64,000 bases of DNA from Thalassospira sp. (GCF_002709775.1 NZ_PAQR01000008.1:62001-126000), one strand, 5' to 3'. Shown: positions 43,988 to 53,580, counted from the stretch's first letter. Notes: generated from the letters alone by a model not told the origin. A program made the numbers and translations.

Positions 43988-45247
43988 ATGGTGGACGTAC
44001 TTTCCCCCACCACGCCGGACCAGCTGCGCGATGCAGTCGGTTGGGCGCTTGGATCAGAGACCCCGCTTGAAATCATCGGTTCCGGCAGCAAACGTGCCTA
44101 TGGCCACAATGTTCAGACCAACGCGGTGCTGGATTGCTCAAAACTGTCGGGCATCCTGTTTTATCAGCCCGAAGAACTGGTGATTTCCGCGCGCGCCGGA
44201 ACGCCGCTTGCCGAAATCAAGGCGGCCCTGGCCGAGAAGAATCAGCAATTCCATTTCGAACCGGGCAATTTCCCGGGCCTTCTGGACGCTTCAAACGGTC
44301 CGGATGCCGGAACCATTGGCGGGCTTGTTGCCTGCAACATTGCAGGCCCACGCCGGATCAAGGTCGGGGCTGCCCGCGATCACCTTTTGGGGTTTGAAGC
44401 GGTTTCGGGTCGGGCGGAGGATTTCAAATCCGGTGGCCGGGTGATGAAAAACGTGACCGGCTTTGATCTCTCCAAACTGATGGCAGGTGCCTTTGGTACC
44501 CTTGGGGTCATGCATACCGTGACGCTCAAGGTCATGCCAAATGACGAAACATCCGCCACCGTGATTGTCGCCTGCAGCGACCCGCGCGCGGCGGGCAAGG
44601 CCATGACATTGGCGATGCGCAGTGAAAACGAAGTCTCCGCCGCTGCCTGGATCGCGCCTGAAGACGCCCCGCATTTGGATGTGCCGCTGGCTGGTGAATA
44701 TGGCAGTGGCCTTGTGGTGCTGCGTATCGAAGGCCCGCAACCTTCTGTCGCATGGCGGGCAGATGCGCTTTGTCGCGCGCTGGCCGATTTCGGCGAATGT
44801 CATGAAGTCCCGGAAAGTCACAGCCACAGCATCTGGAAGGTGGTCGCCGATGTCGCCCCGTTTGCGGCCGCTGAAAACAGTGACAGCACGCTTTGGCGCG
44901 TCTCGGTCCCGCCGGCAAGCGGGGGCGATGTTTGTGCCCAGCTGATCGAAAAGGCTGGCGGACGGGCCATGATGGATTGGGCCGGTGGCCTGATCTGGTT
45001 GCAGGTGCCCGGATCGGACATCCCTGCGGCAACGGTAAGTGCCGTTCGCGATATCGCCGCTGCGGCTGGCGGGCAGGCCGTGCTGGTGCGGGCGTCAGGT
45101 GAATTGCGCAAAACCATCCCGGTCTTCCATCCGGAAAACCCGGCACTTGCGCGCATCAATGCCAAGATCAAGGAAAACCTCGATCCGCATGGCATTCTCA
45201 ATCCGGGGCGGATTGCTCCCATCTCTCAGAACGGGGAGGGCGCATAA
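43988..45247 (+). CDS. glcE: Glycolate oxidase subunit GlcE (FAD-binding)
   Basis: A 419-aa subunit with an FAD_binding_4 fold (residues ~5-180). It includes LEIIGSGSKRAYGH and the GlcE-specific GTIGGLVACNIAGPRRIKVGAARDHLLGF and SGGRVMKNVTGFDLSKLMAGAFGTLG. The tail LDPHGILNPGRI is the shared C-terminal motif of FAD-linked oxidases. GlcE works with GlcD and the iron-sulfur subunit GlcF at the inner membrane. AGGAGAGGAAAAGAGAG precedes the ATG. The 101-bp gap after glcD holds no other gene. The stop overlaps the glcF start (TAATG). Confidence 0.95.
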   Translation: MVDVLSPTTPDQLRDAVGWALGSETPLEIIGSGSKRAYGHNVQTNAVLDCSKLSGILFYQPEELVISARAGTPLAEIKAALAEKNQQFHFEPGNFPGLLDASNGPDAGTIGGLVACNIAGPRRIKVGAARDHLLGFEAVSGRAEDFKSGGRVMKNVTGFDLSKLMAGAFGTLGVMHTVTLKVMPNDETSATVIVACSDPRAAGKAMTLAMRSENEVSAAAWIAPEDAPHLDVPLAGEYGSGLVVLRIEGPQPSVAWRADALCRALADFGECHEVPESHSHSIWKVVADVAPFAAAENSDSTLWRVSVPPASGGDVCAQLIEKAGGRAMMDWAGGLIWLQVPGSDIPAATVSAVRDIAAAAGGQAVLVRASGELRKTIPVFHPENPALARINAKIKENLDPHGILNPGRIAPISQNGEGA

Positions 45248-46572
45248 TGCAAACCAACTTCTCAGCAGAACAGCTTCAAAACCCGGCGATTGCCGAAAGC
45301 GAACAGATCCTGCGTAAATGCGTGCATTGCGGGTTCTGTACTGCGACCTGTCCGACCTTTGTGACACTGGGTGACGAACTCGATAGCCCGCGTGGCCGCA
45401 TCTATCTGATCAAGGACATGCTGGAAAATGACAAGCCGGCAACCGAAAAGGTGGTCAAACACCTTGATCGCTGCCTGTCCTGTCTGTCTTGCACCAGCAC
45501 CTGTCCGTCCGGTGTCGATTACATGCACCTGATCGACAATGCGCGCGCCCATATCGAAGAAAACTATGAACGCCCGCTAGGTGATCGTTTGCTGCGCAAG
45601 CTGCTGTCGATTGTCGTGCCCAACCCGACCCTGTTCCGGATGTCGCTGATCGGGGCGAAATTTGCCGCACCCTTTGCGCGTCTGATGCCGGGTCGGCTCA
45701 AGGGCATGGTCAAGATGGGCGCACGCCACATGCATCCGCCAAGCTGGGTCGACAAACCCCAGGTGATCCCGGCGATTGGTGAACGCAAGGGCCGCGTTGC
45801 CATCCTGATCGGCTGTGCCCAGCAGGTGCTTGAAACCGAAATCAACGAATCGACGGTTCGTCTACTCACCCGCCTCGGGATCGAGGTCGTGGTTGCCAAG
45901 GGTGCCGGTTGCTGCGGGTCGCTTGTCCATCACATGGGCAAGGAAGAACAATCGCATACTCAGGCCAAGGGCAATATTGACGCCTGGACCGCTGAAGTCG
46001 CGGGCGAGGGGCTTGATGCCATCGTCATTACCGCGTCTGGCTGTGGCACGACGATCAAGGATTACGGCCATATGCTGCGCCATGATGCGGCCTATGCCGA
46101 CAAGGCGGCAACGGTGTCCGGCCTTGCCAAGGATATTACCGAATATCTCGCTAGCCTTGATATTGATGGTGCGATCTTTGCCGGGGCGACCCACGGGAAT
46201 CCCCGTGTCGCCTATCATTCGGCGTGCTCGATGCAGCACGGCCAGAAGATCACCCGACCGCCGCGTGATCTTCTTAAGCAGGCCGGCTTTGATGTCGCTG
46301 AAATCGCCGAAGGCCACCTGTGCTGTGGTTCGGCCGGGGTCTATAACCTGCTCCAGCCCGAAATCGCCGGCCAACTTCAGGAACGCAAACGCGGCAATAT
46401 CCGCGCGACCCAACCTGATCTGGTCGCCACCGGCAATATCGGCTGCATGGTGCAGATCGAAACCGACGATCTTAAGGTCATCCATACCGTTCAGCTGCTT
46501 GATTGGGCTGCCGGTGGCCCGGTGCCCGAAAAACTGCGCAACCGGTTTGAAGCGACCGAACTGGCGGGCTAG
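45247..46572 (+). CDS. glcF: Glycolate oxidase iron-sulfur subunit GlcF
   Basis: A 441-aa subunit with two 4Fe-4S motifs near the N-terminus, CVHCGFCTATCPTF and CLSCLSCTSTCPSG. Two CCG (DUF224) domains in the C-terminal half show GAGCCGSLVHHMGKE and GHLCCGSAGVYNLLQPE. It passes electrons from the GlcD/GlcE flavins to the membrane quinone pool. It overlaps glcE by one base and is last in the unit, with a terminator 29 bp downstream. Confidence 0.96.
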   Translation: MQTNFSAEQLQNPAIAESEQILRKCVHCGFCTATCPTFVTLGDELDSPRGRIYLIKDMLENDKPATEKVVKHLDRCLSCLSCTSTCPSGVDYMHLIDNARAHIEENYERPLGDRLLRKLLSIVVPNPTLFRMSLIGAKFAAPFARLMPGRLKGMVKMGARHMHPPSWVDKPQVIPAIGERKGRVAILIGCAQQVLETEINESTVRLLTRLGIEVVVAKGAGCCGSLVHHMGKEEQSHTQAKGNIDAWTAEVAGEGLDAIVITASGCGTTIKDYGHMLRHDAAYADKAATVSGLAKDITEYLASLDIDGAIFAGATHGNPRVAYHSACSMQHGQKITRPPRDLLKQAGFDVAEIAEGHLCCGSAGVYNLLQPEIAGQLQERKRGNIRATQPDLVATGNIGCMVQIETDDLKVIHTVQLLDWAAGGPVPEKLRNRFEATELAG

Positions 46573-46600
46573 GCCACCTTCGCTTCAAATCGCCAAAAGA

Positions 46601-46635
46601 AAAAGGACGGCAGGGAAACCCTTGCCGTCCTTTTT
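46601..46635. terminator. Bidirectional terminator after glcF
   Basis: AAAAGGACGGCAGGG faces CCCTTGCCGTCCTTTTT with one bulged base and a 3-nt loop. Flanking A and T runs make it functional from both sides, ending glcF on plus and the small gene at 46681 on minus. Confidence 0.9.
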
Positions 46636-46680
46636 GTATCTGACCATCCGCGTTTGGATGGTGCGCCAGATGGCGGCTTA

Positions 46681-46980
46681 TTATTCTTCGTTGCCAAGCA
46701 GGCTTTTAACAATGCCCTCAGCAGCCGAGCTTTCGCTGCTGTCTTCGGCATAGGCCGAGGTCTTGTCGCGAATCCACTGAACGGCTGCGGCCTCATCGAC
46801 ATCGACTTTCTGTGCAACCTGGGTCAGAACCGCCTCAATTGCCAGAACGTGGGATGCCACGTTGTTCACGGCGACATGAAGGTCATCAATATGACGCGAT
46901 GCGGCTTCGGACATATCGCCCAGTTCGCCAGACAGCTTCTGAATCAGTTCCTGAATCTCGTCGAGTGAGGCGTTGCTCAT
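46681..46980 (-). CDS. Small helical (coiled-coil-like) protein, function unknown
   Basis: A 99-aa acidic protein, MSNASLDEIQELIQKLSGEL at the start. Nearly the whole length is predicted helix with heptad-like spacing of Leu, Ile, Ala and Val (for example LHVAVNNVASHVLAIEAVLTQV). Its end is disordered and Ser/Glu-rich. ATG 46980 is chosen because AGGAG precedes it by six bases. The ORF-track start nine codons earlier lacks a site. No family is recognised. A phasin-like or chemotaxis-coil-like helix bundle is possible but unproven. Confidence 0.68.
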   Translation of the reverse strand: MSNASLDEIQELIQKLSGELGDMSEAASRHIDDLHVAVNNVASHVLAIEAVLTQVAQKVDVDEAAAVQWIRDKTSAYAEDSSESSAAEGIVKSLLGNEE

Positions 46981-47397
46981 ATCTTGCTCCTGTTGTGCCT
47001 GCAAACAATGCGCGGCGTTTTTTGGTCCCTATTGCCCAACAGTTGCGTGTAATGGGAGCCATGTAAAGGCCTAGGTGGCAATTATCGCCAATTGGCTAAG
47101 CCGGTCACGATGGATCAGCTGTCGGACGGCTGGATCCGGCAAATGTGACAGTTATTGTTACAGTCTGTCGTAAATGACCCGTAAATGGCGTGTTGAAACG
47201 AAAATCCATCCTTTTCAGGTGCGCATGTAAATCCGCTAAGTCATTGATCTTACGTGCTCGAAGTCGCGTTTTTTACTGCCCTGATACGTTGTCACATAAC
47301 GTTAACAAAAGCGACACAATACCGTAAGCACCCAGCGGTAGAGTCCGCCTCGCAGATCGTTGCACCGTTCCGAAGTGGAACTACCATTGGGGAATTT
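46981..47397. other. 417-bp gap between the small helical gene and pstS
   Basis: This holds the pstS control region. A palindrome GCCAATTGGC lies near 47087. An imperfect dyad, TGTGAC...GTTACA, is at 47144-47161. Two tandem 11-bp copies of CGTAAATGNCC-like sequence are at 47169-47190. A candidate Pho box array follows nearer the gene. Confidence 0.45.
47289..47321 (+). promoter_or_regulatory. Candidate Pho box array upstream of pstS (three 11-bp units)
   Basis: Three adjacent 11-bp units are seen: TTGTCACATAA, CGTTAACAAAA and GCGACACAATA. Each has a 7-bp half-site loosely like CTGTCAY and a 4-bp A/T spacer, the layout PhoB recognises. A -10-like TAGAGT lies about 17 bp downstream. phoB is the last gene of this cluster. 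Confidence 0.5.
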
Positions 47398-48432
47398 ATG
47401 ATGAAGAAGACTCTTGCTGTTGCGGCGCTGATGAGCGTTGCCTTTGCTGGCGCTGCCGAAGCACGCGACCAGATTCGTATCGTTGGTTCGTCCACCGTCT
47501 TCCCGTTTGCAACCGCAGTTGCAGAAGAATTCGGTAAAACCACCTCTTTCAAAACGCCGGTTATCGAATCTACCGGTTCTGGCGGTGGTCTGAAGCTGTT
47601 CTGCGCCGGTGTTGGCGAACAGCATCCGGACATCACCAACGCTTCGCGTCGCATCAAGAAGTCCGAAGTTGAGAAATGCGCAGAAAACGGCATTTCGGAA
47701 GTTACCGAAGTTAAAGTTGGTTACGACGGTATCGTTCTGTCGAACTCCAACGCTGCGCCGCAGCTTGACCTGACCAAAGAGCAGATCTTCCTTGCTCTTG
47801 CTAAAACCGTTCCGTCCAAAGATGGCCAGTCGCTCGTAGACAACTTCTACACCACCTGGTCGGAAATCGATCCGAGCCTGCCGGACGTTAAAATCGAAGT
47901 TCTCGGCCCGCCGCCGACCTCCGGTACCCGTGATGCCTTCACCGAGCTGGTACTCGAAGAAGCTTGCGAAGAGTTCCCGGTTATCGCCGCTCTTGAAGAA
48001 ACCAACAAAGACCAGTTCAAAGCTGTCTGCGCTGGCGTTCGTGAAGACGGTGGCTATGTTGAAGCTGGCGAGAACGACAACCTGATCGTTCAGAAACTCG
48101 AAGCTAACCACGATGCACTCGGCATCTTCGGCTTCTCCTTCCTTGACCAGAACGGTGACAAGCTTCAGGGCTCGCTCATCGGTGGCGTTGCTCCGACCTT
48201 CGAAGCAATCTCTGCTGGCGACTACCCGGTTTCCCGTTCGCTGTACTTCTACGTGAAGAACGCGCACGTTGGCACCATCCCGGGCATCAAGGAATATCTT
48301 GCTGAATTCACCGCTGAAAAAGCATTTGGTGAAGAAGGTTACCTTGCTGACCGTGGCCTCATCCCGATGGATGCAGCTGAGCGTGAAGCCGTTCGCAACG
48401 CAGCGATGAACCTTTCGCCGCTGAGCATGTAA
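47398..48432 (+). CDS. pstS: Phosphate ABC transporter substrate-binding protein PstS
   Basis: A 344-aa periplasmic phosphate-binding protein. The signal peptide MMKKTLAVAALMSVAFAGAAEA precedes RDQIRIVGSSTVFPFATAVAEEF, and the phosphate-binding ESTGSGGGLKLFCAGVG and GPPPTSGTRDAF segments match PstS. The ORF-track start at 47254 lies in the regulatory region. ATG 47398, or 47401, follows GGGGA. Synonymous sites favour GAA, CTT and GTT, as in highly expressed genes. A perfect hairpin follows its stop and probably limits read-through into pstC. Confidence 0.95.
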   Translation: MMKKTLAVAALMSVAFAGAAEARDQIRIVGSSTVFPFATAVAEEFGKTTSFKTPVIESTGSGGGLKLFCAGVGEQHPDITNASRRIKKSEVEKCAENGISEVTEVKVGYDGIVLSNSNAAPQLDLTKEQIFLALAKTVPSKDGQSLVDNFYTTWSEIDPSLPDVKIEVLGPPPTSGTRDAFTELVLEEACEEFPVIAALEETNKDQFKAVCAGVREDGGYVEAGENDNLIVQKLEANHDALGIFGFSFLDQNGDKLQGSLIGGVAPTFEAISAGDYPVSRSLYFYVKNAHVGTIPGIKEYLAEFTAEKAFGEEGYLADRGLIPMDAAEREAVRNAAMNLSPLSM

Positions 48433-48443
48433 CGCGATCTTTC

Positions 48444-48474
48444 AACCGGTGGCAGCCTTGTTCTGCCACCGGTT
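48444..48474 (+). terminator. pstS-pstC intercistronic hairpin (attenuator-like)
   Basis: AACCGGTGGCAG and CTGCCACCGGTT are perfect 12-bp arms around a 7-nt loop, followed by TCTTTGTTTCTC. It lies between pstS and the rest of the operon. It may partly terminate transcription or protect the pstS mRNA, giving more PstS than permease. Confidence 0.8.
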
Positions 48475-48568
48475 TCTTTGTTTCTCGACTTGATTTGTTT
48501 ATTGTTTCTGTCCTATTGGCCTCACGAACTGACTTCTGCAGGCTCATCTGGCGAACGGATCTAACATA

Positions 48569-49948
48569 ATGTCCCTGTCTTTCCTGTTGCTCGCGGTTGC
48601 CGCACTTTGTGCGCTGTCCTTTTATTTTGGACGCCAGCGGGCCGTAGCGCTCTCGGGCGGCCGACACAGCAATCTTCATTCCTTGCCGGTTCACTACGGG
48701 GCTTACACAGCAGCATGGTGCGGTCTTCCCGCACTCGCACTGCTTTTGATCTGGTACATGTTCCAGGGTTCGGTCATCGAAGCCCTGATCGTGTCCGACT
48801 TGCCGCAGGAAATTCTTGATGACTCCGGCCGTCTGTCGCTTGCGCTGAACTCGATTTCACTGATTGCAGCGGGCAATGGCCAGCACCTGACGGTCGAACC
48901 GGAAATTGTTGATGCCGGTCGCCGTCTTGCCAACATCCAGACGATTGCCAACGCCGCACTGGTCGTTGTGATGCTGAGCGGCGCGGTCCTTGGCCTGTCG
49001 CTTTCCTATCGCAAGATCACAGCCGACATGCGCGCACGTAACAATATCGAACGCATCGCGCGCTATGTGATGATTGCCTGCTCGGCGATTGCGATCCTCT
49101 CCACGGTCGGTATCGTCTTCTCGCTTCTGTTCGAAGCGCTGCACTTCTTTACCAAGATCAACCCGCTCGAATTCCTGTTTGGTCTGGAATGGAGCCCGCA
49201 AACCGCGATCCGCGCCGATCAGGTCGCATCCGAGGGTGCCTTTGGCGCGATCCCGCTTTTTGTCGGGACACTGCTGATTACCCTGATCGCCATGTGCGTT
49301 GCGGTGCCGATCGGTTTGTTCTCAGCCATCTATATGGGCGAATATGCCTCTCCGAAATTCCGTGCGATTGCCAAACCGGCACTGGAAATCCTCGCAGGCG
49401 TTCCCACGGTTGTTTACGGCTTCTTTGCAGCCCTCACCGTTGCACCGTTCCTGCGTGATAACGGTGCGATCCTGGGCCTTGATGTCAGTTCCGAAAGTGC
49501 GCTGGCAGCGGGTCTGGTCATGGGCATCATGATCATTCCGTTTGTCTCATCGCTTTCTGATGACGTCATGTCGCAGGTGCCGAAATCTCTGCGCGATGGC
49601 TCGTATGGTCTGGGTGCCACCAAATCGGAAACCATCCGCAACGTGATTTTCCCGGCGGCTCTTCCTGGCATCGTCGGGGCGGTGTTGCTCGCGGTGTCGC
49701 GTGCGATTGGTGAAACCATGATTGTTGTGATGGCGGCTGGTCTTGCTGCGAACATGACGGCAAACCCGCTTCAGGCTGTAACAACCGTCACGGTGCAGAT
49801 TGTCACCCTTCTGGTCGGGGATCAGGAGTTTGACAGTGCCAAAACCCTCTCGGCCTTCGCGTTGGGGCTGGTTCTTTTCCTTGTCACCTTGGGCTTGAAC
49901 GTATTTGCCCTTAAGGTTGTTCAGAAGTATCGCGAGAAATATGACTGA
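48569..49948 (+). CDS. pstC: Phosphate ABC transporter permease PstC
   Basis: A 459-aa inner-membrane permease. An alphaproteobacterial N-terminal extension (residues 1-150) holds two or three spans, then the classical BPD_transp_1 domain with LLITLIAMCVAVPIGLFSAIYMGEYA and the EAA-type loop SYGLGATKSETIRNVIFPAALPGI. With PstA it forms the channel that moves phosphate. The start ATG at 48569 lies about 130 bp after pstS. The gene ends inside the start of pstA, with the ATG overlapping by 8 bp. Confidence 0.93.
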   Translation: MSLSFLLLAVAALCALSFYFGRQRAVALSGGRHSNLHSLPVHYGAYTAAWCGLPALALLLIWYMFQGSVIEALIVSDLPQEILDDSGRLSLALNSISLIAAGNGQHLTVEPEIVDAGRRLANIQTIANAALVVVMLSGAVLGLSLSYRKITADMRARNNIERIARYVMIACSAIAILSTVGIVFSLLFEALHFFTKINPLEFLFGLEWSPQTAIRADQVASEGAFGAIPLFVGTLLITLIAMCVAVPIGLFSAIYMGEYASPKFRAIAKPALEILAGVPTVVYGFFAALTVAPFLRDNGAILGLDVSSESALAAGLVMGIMIIPFVSSLSDDVMSQVPKSLRDGSYGLGATKSETIRNVIFPAALPGIVGAVLLAVSRAIGETMIVVMAAGLAANMTANPLQAVTTVTVQIVTLLVGDQEFDSAKTLSAFALGLVLFLVTLGLNVFALKVVQKYREKYD

Positions 49949-51290
49949 TATGGCATCTCTTATGGAAGACAGAGCTGCGGCCAAAGTGATCTCTGACAAT
50001 CTGCGTAAGCCGGTTGACTGGGACAGCCCGAAAATCGCCCGTAACATCAAAAAACGTTACGCCGCCGAACGCCGCTTTAAAATCTATGGCCTGGTTGCGA
50101 TCGGTATCGCGCTTCTGGCGCTTTGCATGCTGGCAACCTCGATCGGCTCGAAAGGCTACAGCGCCTTTTACCAGACCTATGTTCAGCTCGAAGTGCATTT
50201 CGATCCGGCGGTGATTGATCCGGATGGCACCGGTGATCCGGCCGTGATTGGCCGTGCGAACTTTGATGGTCTGATCAAGCAGTCCCTGCGGGATCGCTTC
50301 CCGGACGTGACCTCGCGCAGTGACAAGCGTGACCTTTATGGCATCGTATCGGGTGGCGCTTCTTATGATCTGCGTGAACGGGTTCTCGAAAATCCGAGCC
50401 TGATCGGGCAGACGCGCACCATCTGGCTGATCTCGGGTGATGATTTCGATATGCTGAACAAAGGCTATATCGATCCGACCGTTGCTGAAGGCGACCGTCG
50501 CCTCAATGATCAGGAAGTCAGCTGGTATAACGACCTCGTCGAAGCCGGCGCGGTGGAAAAACAGTTCCACACCCGCTTCTTCACCAGCGGTGACTCCCGC
50601 GAGCCGGAACTGGCTGGCATCTGGGGGGCTGCGGTTGGTTCGTTCTATACCCTGCTTGTGACCCTGGCCCTGTCCTTCCCGATTGGTGTTCTGGCCGCGG
50701 TTTACCTGGAAGAGTTCGCACCGAAGAACCGCTTCACCCAGATTGTCGAGGTCAACATCAACAACCTGGCTGCTGTGCCGTCCATCGTCTTTGGTCTGCT
50801 TGGTCTTGAGGTGTACCTCAATGTCATGCACTTGCCGCGTTCGGCCCCGGTTGTCGGTGGTTTGACGCTGGCCCTGATGACGCTGCCGACCATCATCATT
50901 GCCTCGCGGGCTGCGATCAAGGCGGTGCCGCCGTCGATCCGTCAGGCTGCATTGGGTCTTGGGGCATCCCCGGTTCAGACCGTGACCCATCATGTCCTGC
51001 CGCTTGCGATGCCGGGCATCCTGACCGGGACGATCATTGGCATGGCACAGGCTTTGGGTGAAACCGCACCGCTTCTGATGATCGGTATGGTGGCCTTTAT
51101 TGTCGATATCCCGGGCGGGGCACTTGACCCGGCAACGGTTCTGCCGGTCCAGATCTATCTGTGGGCGGACAGCCCGGAACGTGCCTTTGTCGAGAAAACC
51201 TCGGCAGCGATTATGGTGTTGCTGGCATTCCTTGTCCTGATGAATGGACTGGCTGTGTATCTGCGCAAAAAATTTGAACGGAAGTGGTAA
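49941..51290 (+). CDS. pstA: Phosphate ABC transporter permease PstA (DUF3333 N-terminus)
   Basis: A 449-aa permease with a DUF3333-type periplasmic extension (residues ~30-205, VPSGY-like [17 protein letters not shown]). After it comes the BPD_transp_1 domain with [24 protein letters not shown] and the EAA loop [27 protein letters not shown] 49941 is chosen because it overlaps the pstC stop. The ORF-track start at 49905 is inside pstC. pstB begins one base after the stop, so the genes are translationally coupled. Confidence 0.93.
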   Translation: MTDMASLMEDRAAAKVISDNLRKPVDWDSPKIARNIKKRYAAERRFKIYGLVAIGIALLALCMLATSIGSKGYSAFYQTYVQLEVHFDPAVIDPDGTGDPAVIGRANFDGLIKQSLRDRFPDVTSRSDKRDLYGIVSGGASYDLRERVLENPSLIGQTRTIWLISGDDFDMLNKGYIDPTVAEGDRRLNDQEVSWYNDLVEAGAVEKQFHTRFFTSGDSREPELAGIWGAAVGSFYTLLVTLALSFPIGVLAAVYLEEFAPKNRFTQIVEVNINNLAAVPSIVFGLLGLEVYLNVMHLPRSAPVVGGLTLALMTLPTIIIASRAAIKAVPPSIRQAALGLGASPVQTVTHHVLPLAMPGILTGTIIGMAQALGETAPLLMIGMVAFIVDIPGGALDPATVLPVQIYLWADSPERAFVEKTSAAIMVLLAFLVLMNGLAVYLRKKFERKW

Positions 51291-51291
51291 A

Positions 51292-52095
51292 ATGGCTGCT
51301 GTATCCCAGAGCGCAATGGCGGCAAAGCCGTCGGTCGAAAATCCGAAAATGACTGCGCGTAACCTTGATCTTTTCTATAGCGACAATCAGGCCCTGTATG
51401 AGGTCGACCTGGATATCGCCGAAAAGCAGGTAACCGCGCTGATTGGCCCGTCGGGCTGTGGTAAATCCACCTTCCTGCGCTGCCTTAACCGCATGAATGA
51501 CACCATTGACGGTGTCACCATCAAAGGCGAAGTCACCCTTGATGGCCGCGACATCTATGACAAGCGCATCGACGTGGTTCAGCTGCGCGCACGCATCGGC
51601 ATGGTGTTCCAGAAACCGAACCCGTTCCCGAAATCGATCTATGACAACGTGGCCTATGGCCCGCGTATTCATGGTCTGGTCAATTCCCGTGACGAGCTTG
51701 ACGAAATCGTCATGACCTCGCTTGAGCGTGCCGGTCTTCTCAAAGAAGTCAAAGATCGCCTGCAGTCGCCGGCAACCGGTCTTTCCGGTGGTCAGCAGCA
51801 GCGCCTTTGCATCGCACGTGCGGTCGCCGTTAGCCCGGAAGTCATCCTGATGGATGAGCCGTGCTCGGCCCTTGATCCGATCGCGACTGCGAAGGTCGAG
51901 GAACTGATCGACGAGCTGCGCTCAAACTACACGATCGTGATTGTGACCCACTCCATGCAGCAGGCTGCCCGTGTGTCACAGCGCACCGCGTTCTTCCATC
52001 TCGGCAAGCTGGTCGAAGTCGGCGAAACCGATCAAATCTTTACCAACCCGAAGGACGAACGCACCAAGGGTTACATTACCGGCCGCTTCGGTTAA
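51292..52095 (+). CDS. pstB: Phosphate ABC transporter ATP-binding protein PstB
   Basis: A 267-aa ATPase. Walker A is [19 protein letters not shown], the Q loop sits at [17 protein letters not shown], the signature is [14 protein letters not shown], Walker B is [13 protein letters not shown], and the switch His is in [13 protein letters not shown]. All features match PstB. I use ATG 51292 after GGAAG, because the ORF-track start at 51244 is inside pstA. The first ~15 residues are a variable Ala/Ser leader. Confidence 0.96.
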   Translation: MAAVSQSAMAAKPSVENPKMTARNLDLFYSDNQALYEVDLDIAEKQVTALIGPSGCGKSTFLRCLNRMNDTIDGVTIKGEVTLDGRDIYDKRIDVVQLRARIGMVFQKPNPFPKSIYDNVAYGPRIHGLVNSRDELDEIVMTSLERAGLLKEVKDRLQSPATGLSGGQQQRLCIARAVAVSPEVILMDEPCSALDPIATAKVEELIDELRSNYTIVIVTHSMQQAARVSQRTAFFHLGKLVEVGETDQIFTNPKDERTKGYITGRFG

Positions 52096-52116
52096 GTGAG
52101 CCAGGAGTACGCATAA

Positions 52117-52839
52117 ATGGCTGAAGAACATACCCATATCGTAAGTTCGTTCGACGAGGAACTGACCCGTCTGAACAACATCATCTCGCAAATGGGCGGG
52201 CTTGCCGAAAGCCAGCTTATTTCCTCGATCCGCTCCATCGTCAAACGCGATTCCGAGCTGGCCGAAAAAGTCATCCTGTCCGATCAGCGCATCGACGTTC
52301 TCGAACAGGAAGTCCAGGACTTTGCCGTCCGTCTGCTGGCGCTCCGTCAACCGATGGCAGATGACCTGCGTCAGGTCGTAACGGCCCTTAAGCTGTCAAA
52401 CGATCTTGAACGCATCGGTGATCTTGCGAAAAACATCGCCAAACGCGCACAGGTGCTCAACCAGATCCCGCCGATCCGCCCGGTCCAGGCGATCCCGAAC
52501 ATGGCCAAGCTGGCCCAGGAAATCATCAAGGATGTCCTGGACGCCTATATCGAAAGCGACGCCGACAAGGCCCACCGTGTCTGGGAACGCGATCAGGAAG
52601 TCGATGACATGTACAATTCGCTGTTCCGCGAATTGCTGACCTACATGATGGAAGATCCGCGCAACATCACCGCGTCGACCCATTTGCTGTTCATTGCCAA
52701 GAACATCGAACGTATCGGTGACCACGCCACCAACATCGCCGAAACGATCTATTACCGGATCAAGGGCGAAGACCTGCCGGGCATTGAACGGCCAAAAAAC
52801 GACGCAGCGAACTTCGCTGTTGTCGAACCAAATGAGTGA
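52117..52839 (+). CDS. phoU: Phosphate signalling regulator PhoU
   Basis: A 240-aa all-helical protein with two PhoU repeats, the first around residues 20-105 and the second around 120-210. Each has the conserved pattern seen here as DLRQVVTALKLSNDLERIGDLAKNIA and ITASTHLLFIAKNIERIGDHATNIAE (E/D and metal-contacting residues kept). PhoU links the Pst transporter to the PhoR/PhoB system and represses the Pho regulon when phosphate is plentiful. AGGAG lies ten bases before the ATG. Its stop overlaps a GTG that could begin phoB. Confidence 0.95.
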   Translation: MAEEHTHIVSSFDEELTRLNNIISQMGGLAESQLISSIRSIVKRDSELAEKVILSDQRIDVLEQEVQDFAVRLLALRQPMADDLRQVVTALKLSNDLERIGDLAKNIAKRAQVLNQIPPIRPVQAIPNMAKLAQEIIKDVLDAYIESDADKAHRVWERDQEVDDMYNSLFRELLTYMMEDPRNITASTHLLFIAKNIERIGDHATNIAETIYYRIKGEDLPGIERPKNDAANFAVVEPNE

Positions 52840-52856
52840 CACTGGAGCATAGGAAG

Positions 52857-53555
52857 ATGGACCCAACGGTTCTTATCGTCGAGGACGAGGCTGCAATCGT
52901 AACCATGTTGCGCTACAACCTCGAACGAGAGGGGATGCAGGTTGTCGAAGCCGGAGACGGTGACGAAGCGTTGAAAATCATGGCTGAAACCCATGTCGAT
53001 CTTGTCTTGCTCGACTGGATGCTGCCGGTGATGTCGGGCATCGAAGTCTGCCGTCAGATCCGTCGCAAGCCTGAAAGCCGCGATTTGCCGGTGATCATGG
53101 TCACTGCACGCGGCGAAGAAGGCGACCGTATCCGTGGTCTTGATACCGGTGCTGATGACTATGTCACCAAGCCGTTTGCCATTGGCGAGCTGCTGGCGCG
53201 TATCCGTGCGCTTCTCCGCCGATCCGGTCCGGCGCAACCACAAGGGCAGTTGATCTATTCCGATATCGAAATGGATCTCGCCGCTCACCGTGTCAGCCGC
53301 AATGGCAAGGCCATCCATCTTGGCCCGACGGAATTCCGTCTGCTGCGCTATTTCCTTGAGCATCCGGGGCGTGTTTTCTCGCGCGAACAGTTGCTTAACG
53401 CAGTCTGGGGCCCGAACATCTATGTCGAAACCCGCACCGTTGACGTCCATATCCGTCGCCTGCGCAAGGCACTCAATGACGTCAAAGGGACCCGCGATAT
53501 CATCCGCACTGTCCGTGCGGCAGGTTATGCGCTCGACTCAGAAACCGCTGCCTAA
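52857..53555 (+). CDS. phoB: Phosphate regulon response regulator PhoB
   Basis: A 232-aa OmpR-type regulator. The receiver has LIVEDEAAIVTML, phospho-Asp in LVLLDWMLPVMSGIE and Lys in VTKPF. The winged helix has LGPTEFRLLRYFLEHPGRVFSREQLL, VDVHIRRLRKAL and RTVRAAGYAL. MDPTVLIVEDE matches the family start. The GTG at 52836, overlapping the phoU stop, is a less likely alternative. GGAG lies nine bases before ATG 52857. No phoR gene follows, and a terminator ends the cluster here. Confidence 0.94.
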   Translation: MDPTVLIVEDEAAIVTMLRYNLEREGMQVVEAGDGDEALKIMAETHVDLVLLDWMLPVMSGIEVCRQIRRKPESRDLPVIMVTARGEEGDRIRGLDTGADDYVTKPFAIGELLARIRALLRRSGPAQPQGQLIYSDIEMDLAAHRVSRNGKAIHLGPTEFRLLRYFLEHPGRVFSREQLLNAVWGPNIYVETRTVDVHIRRLRKALNDVKGTRDIIRTVRAAGYALDSETAA

Positions 53556-53580
53556 GCCGGTTTCGATAGACAATCTCATG

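Noticed and set aside
47144-47163. CTGTAAC...CTGTCAC pair on the minus strand as the main Pho box
   Set aside because: The two half-sites are spaced 12 bp, not 11. The array at 47289-47321 keeps the 11-bp period and is better placed for the pstS promoter.
49911-50993. 360-aa minus-strand ORF opposite pstA (also 47302-48267 opposite pstS)
   Set aside because: Shadow frames of well-supported pst genes with no independent signals.
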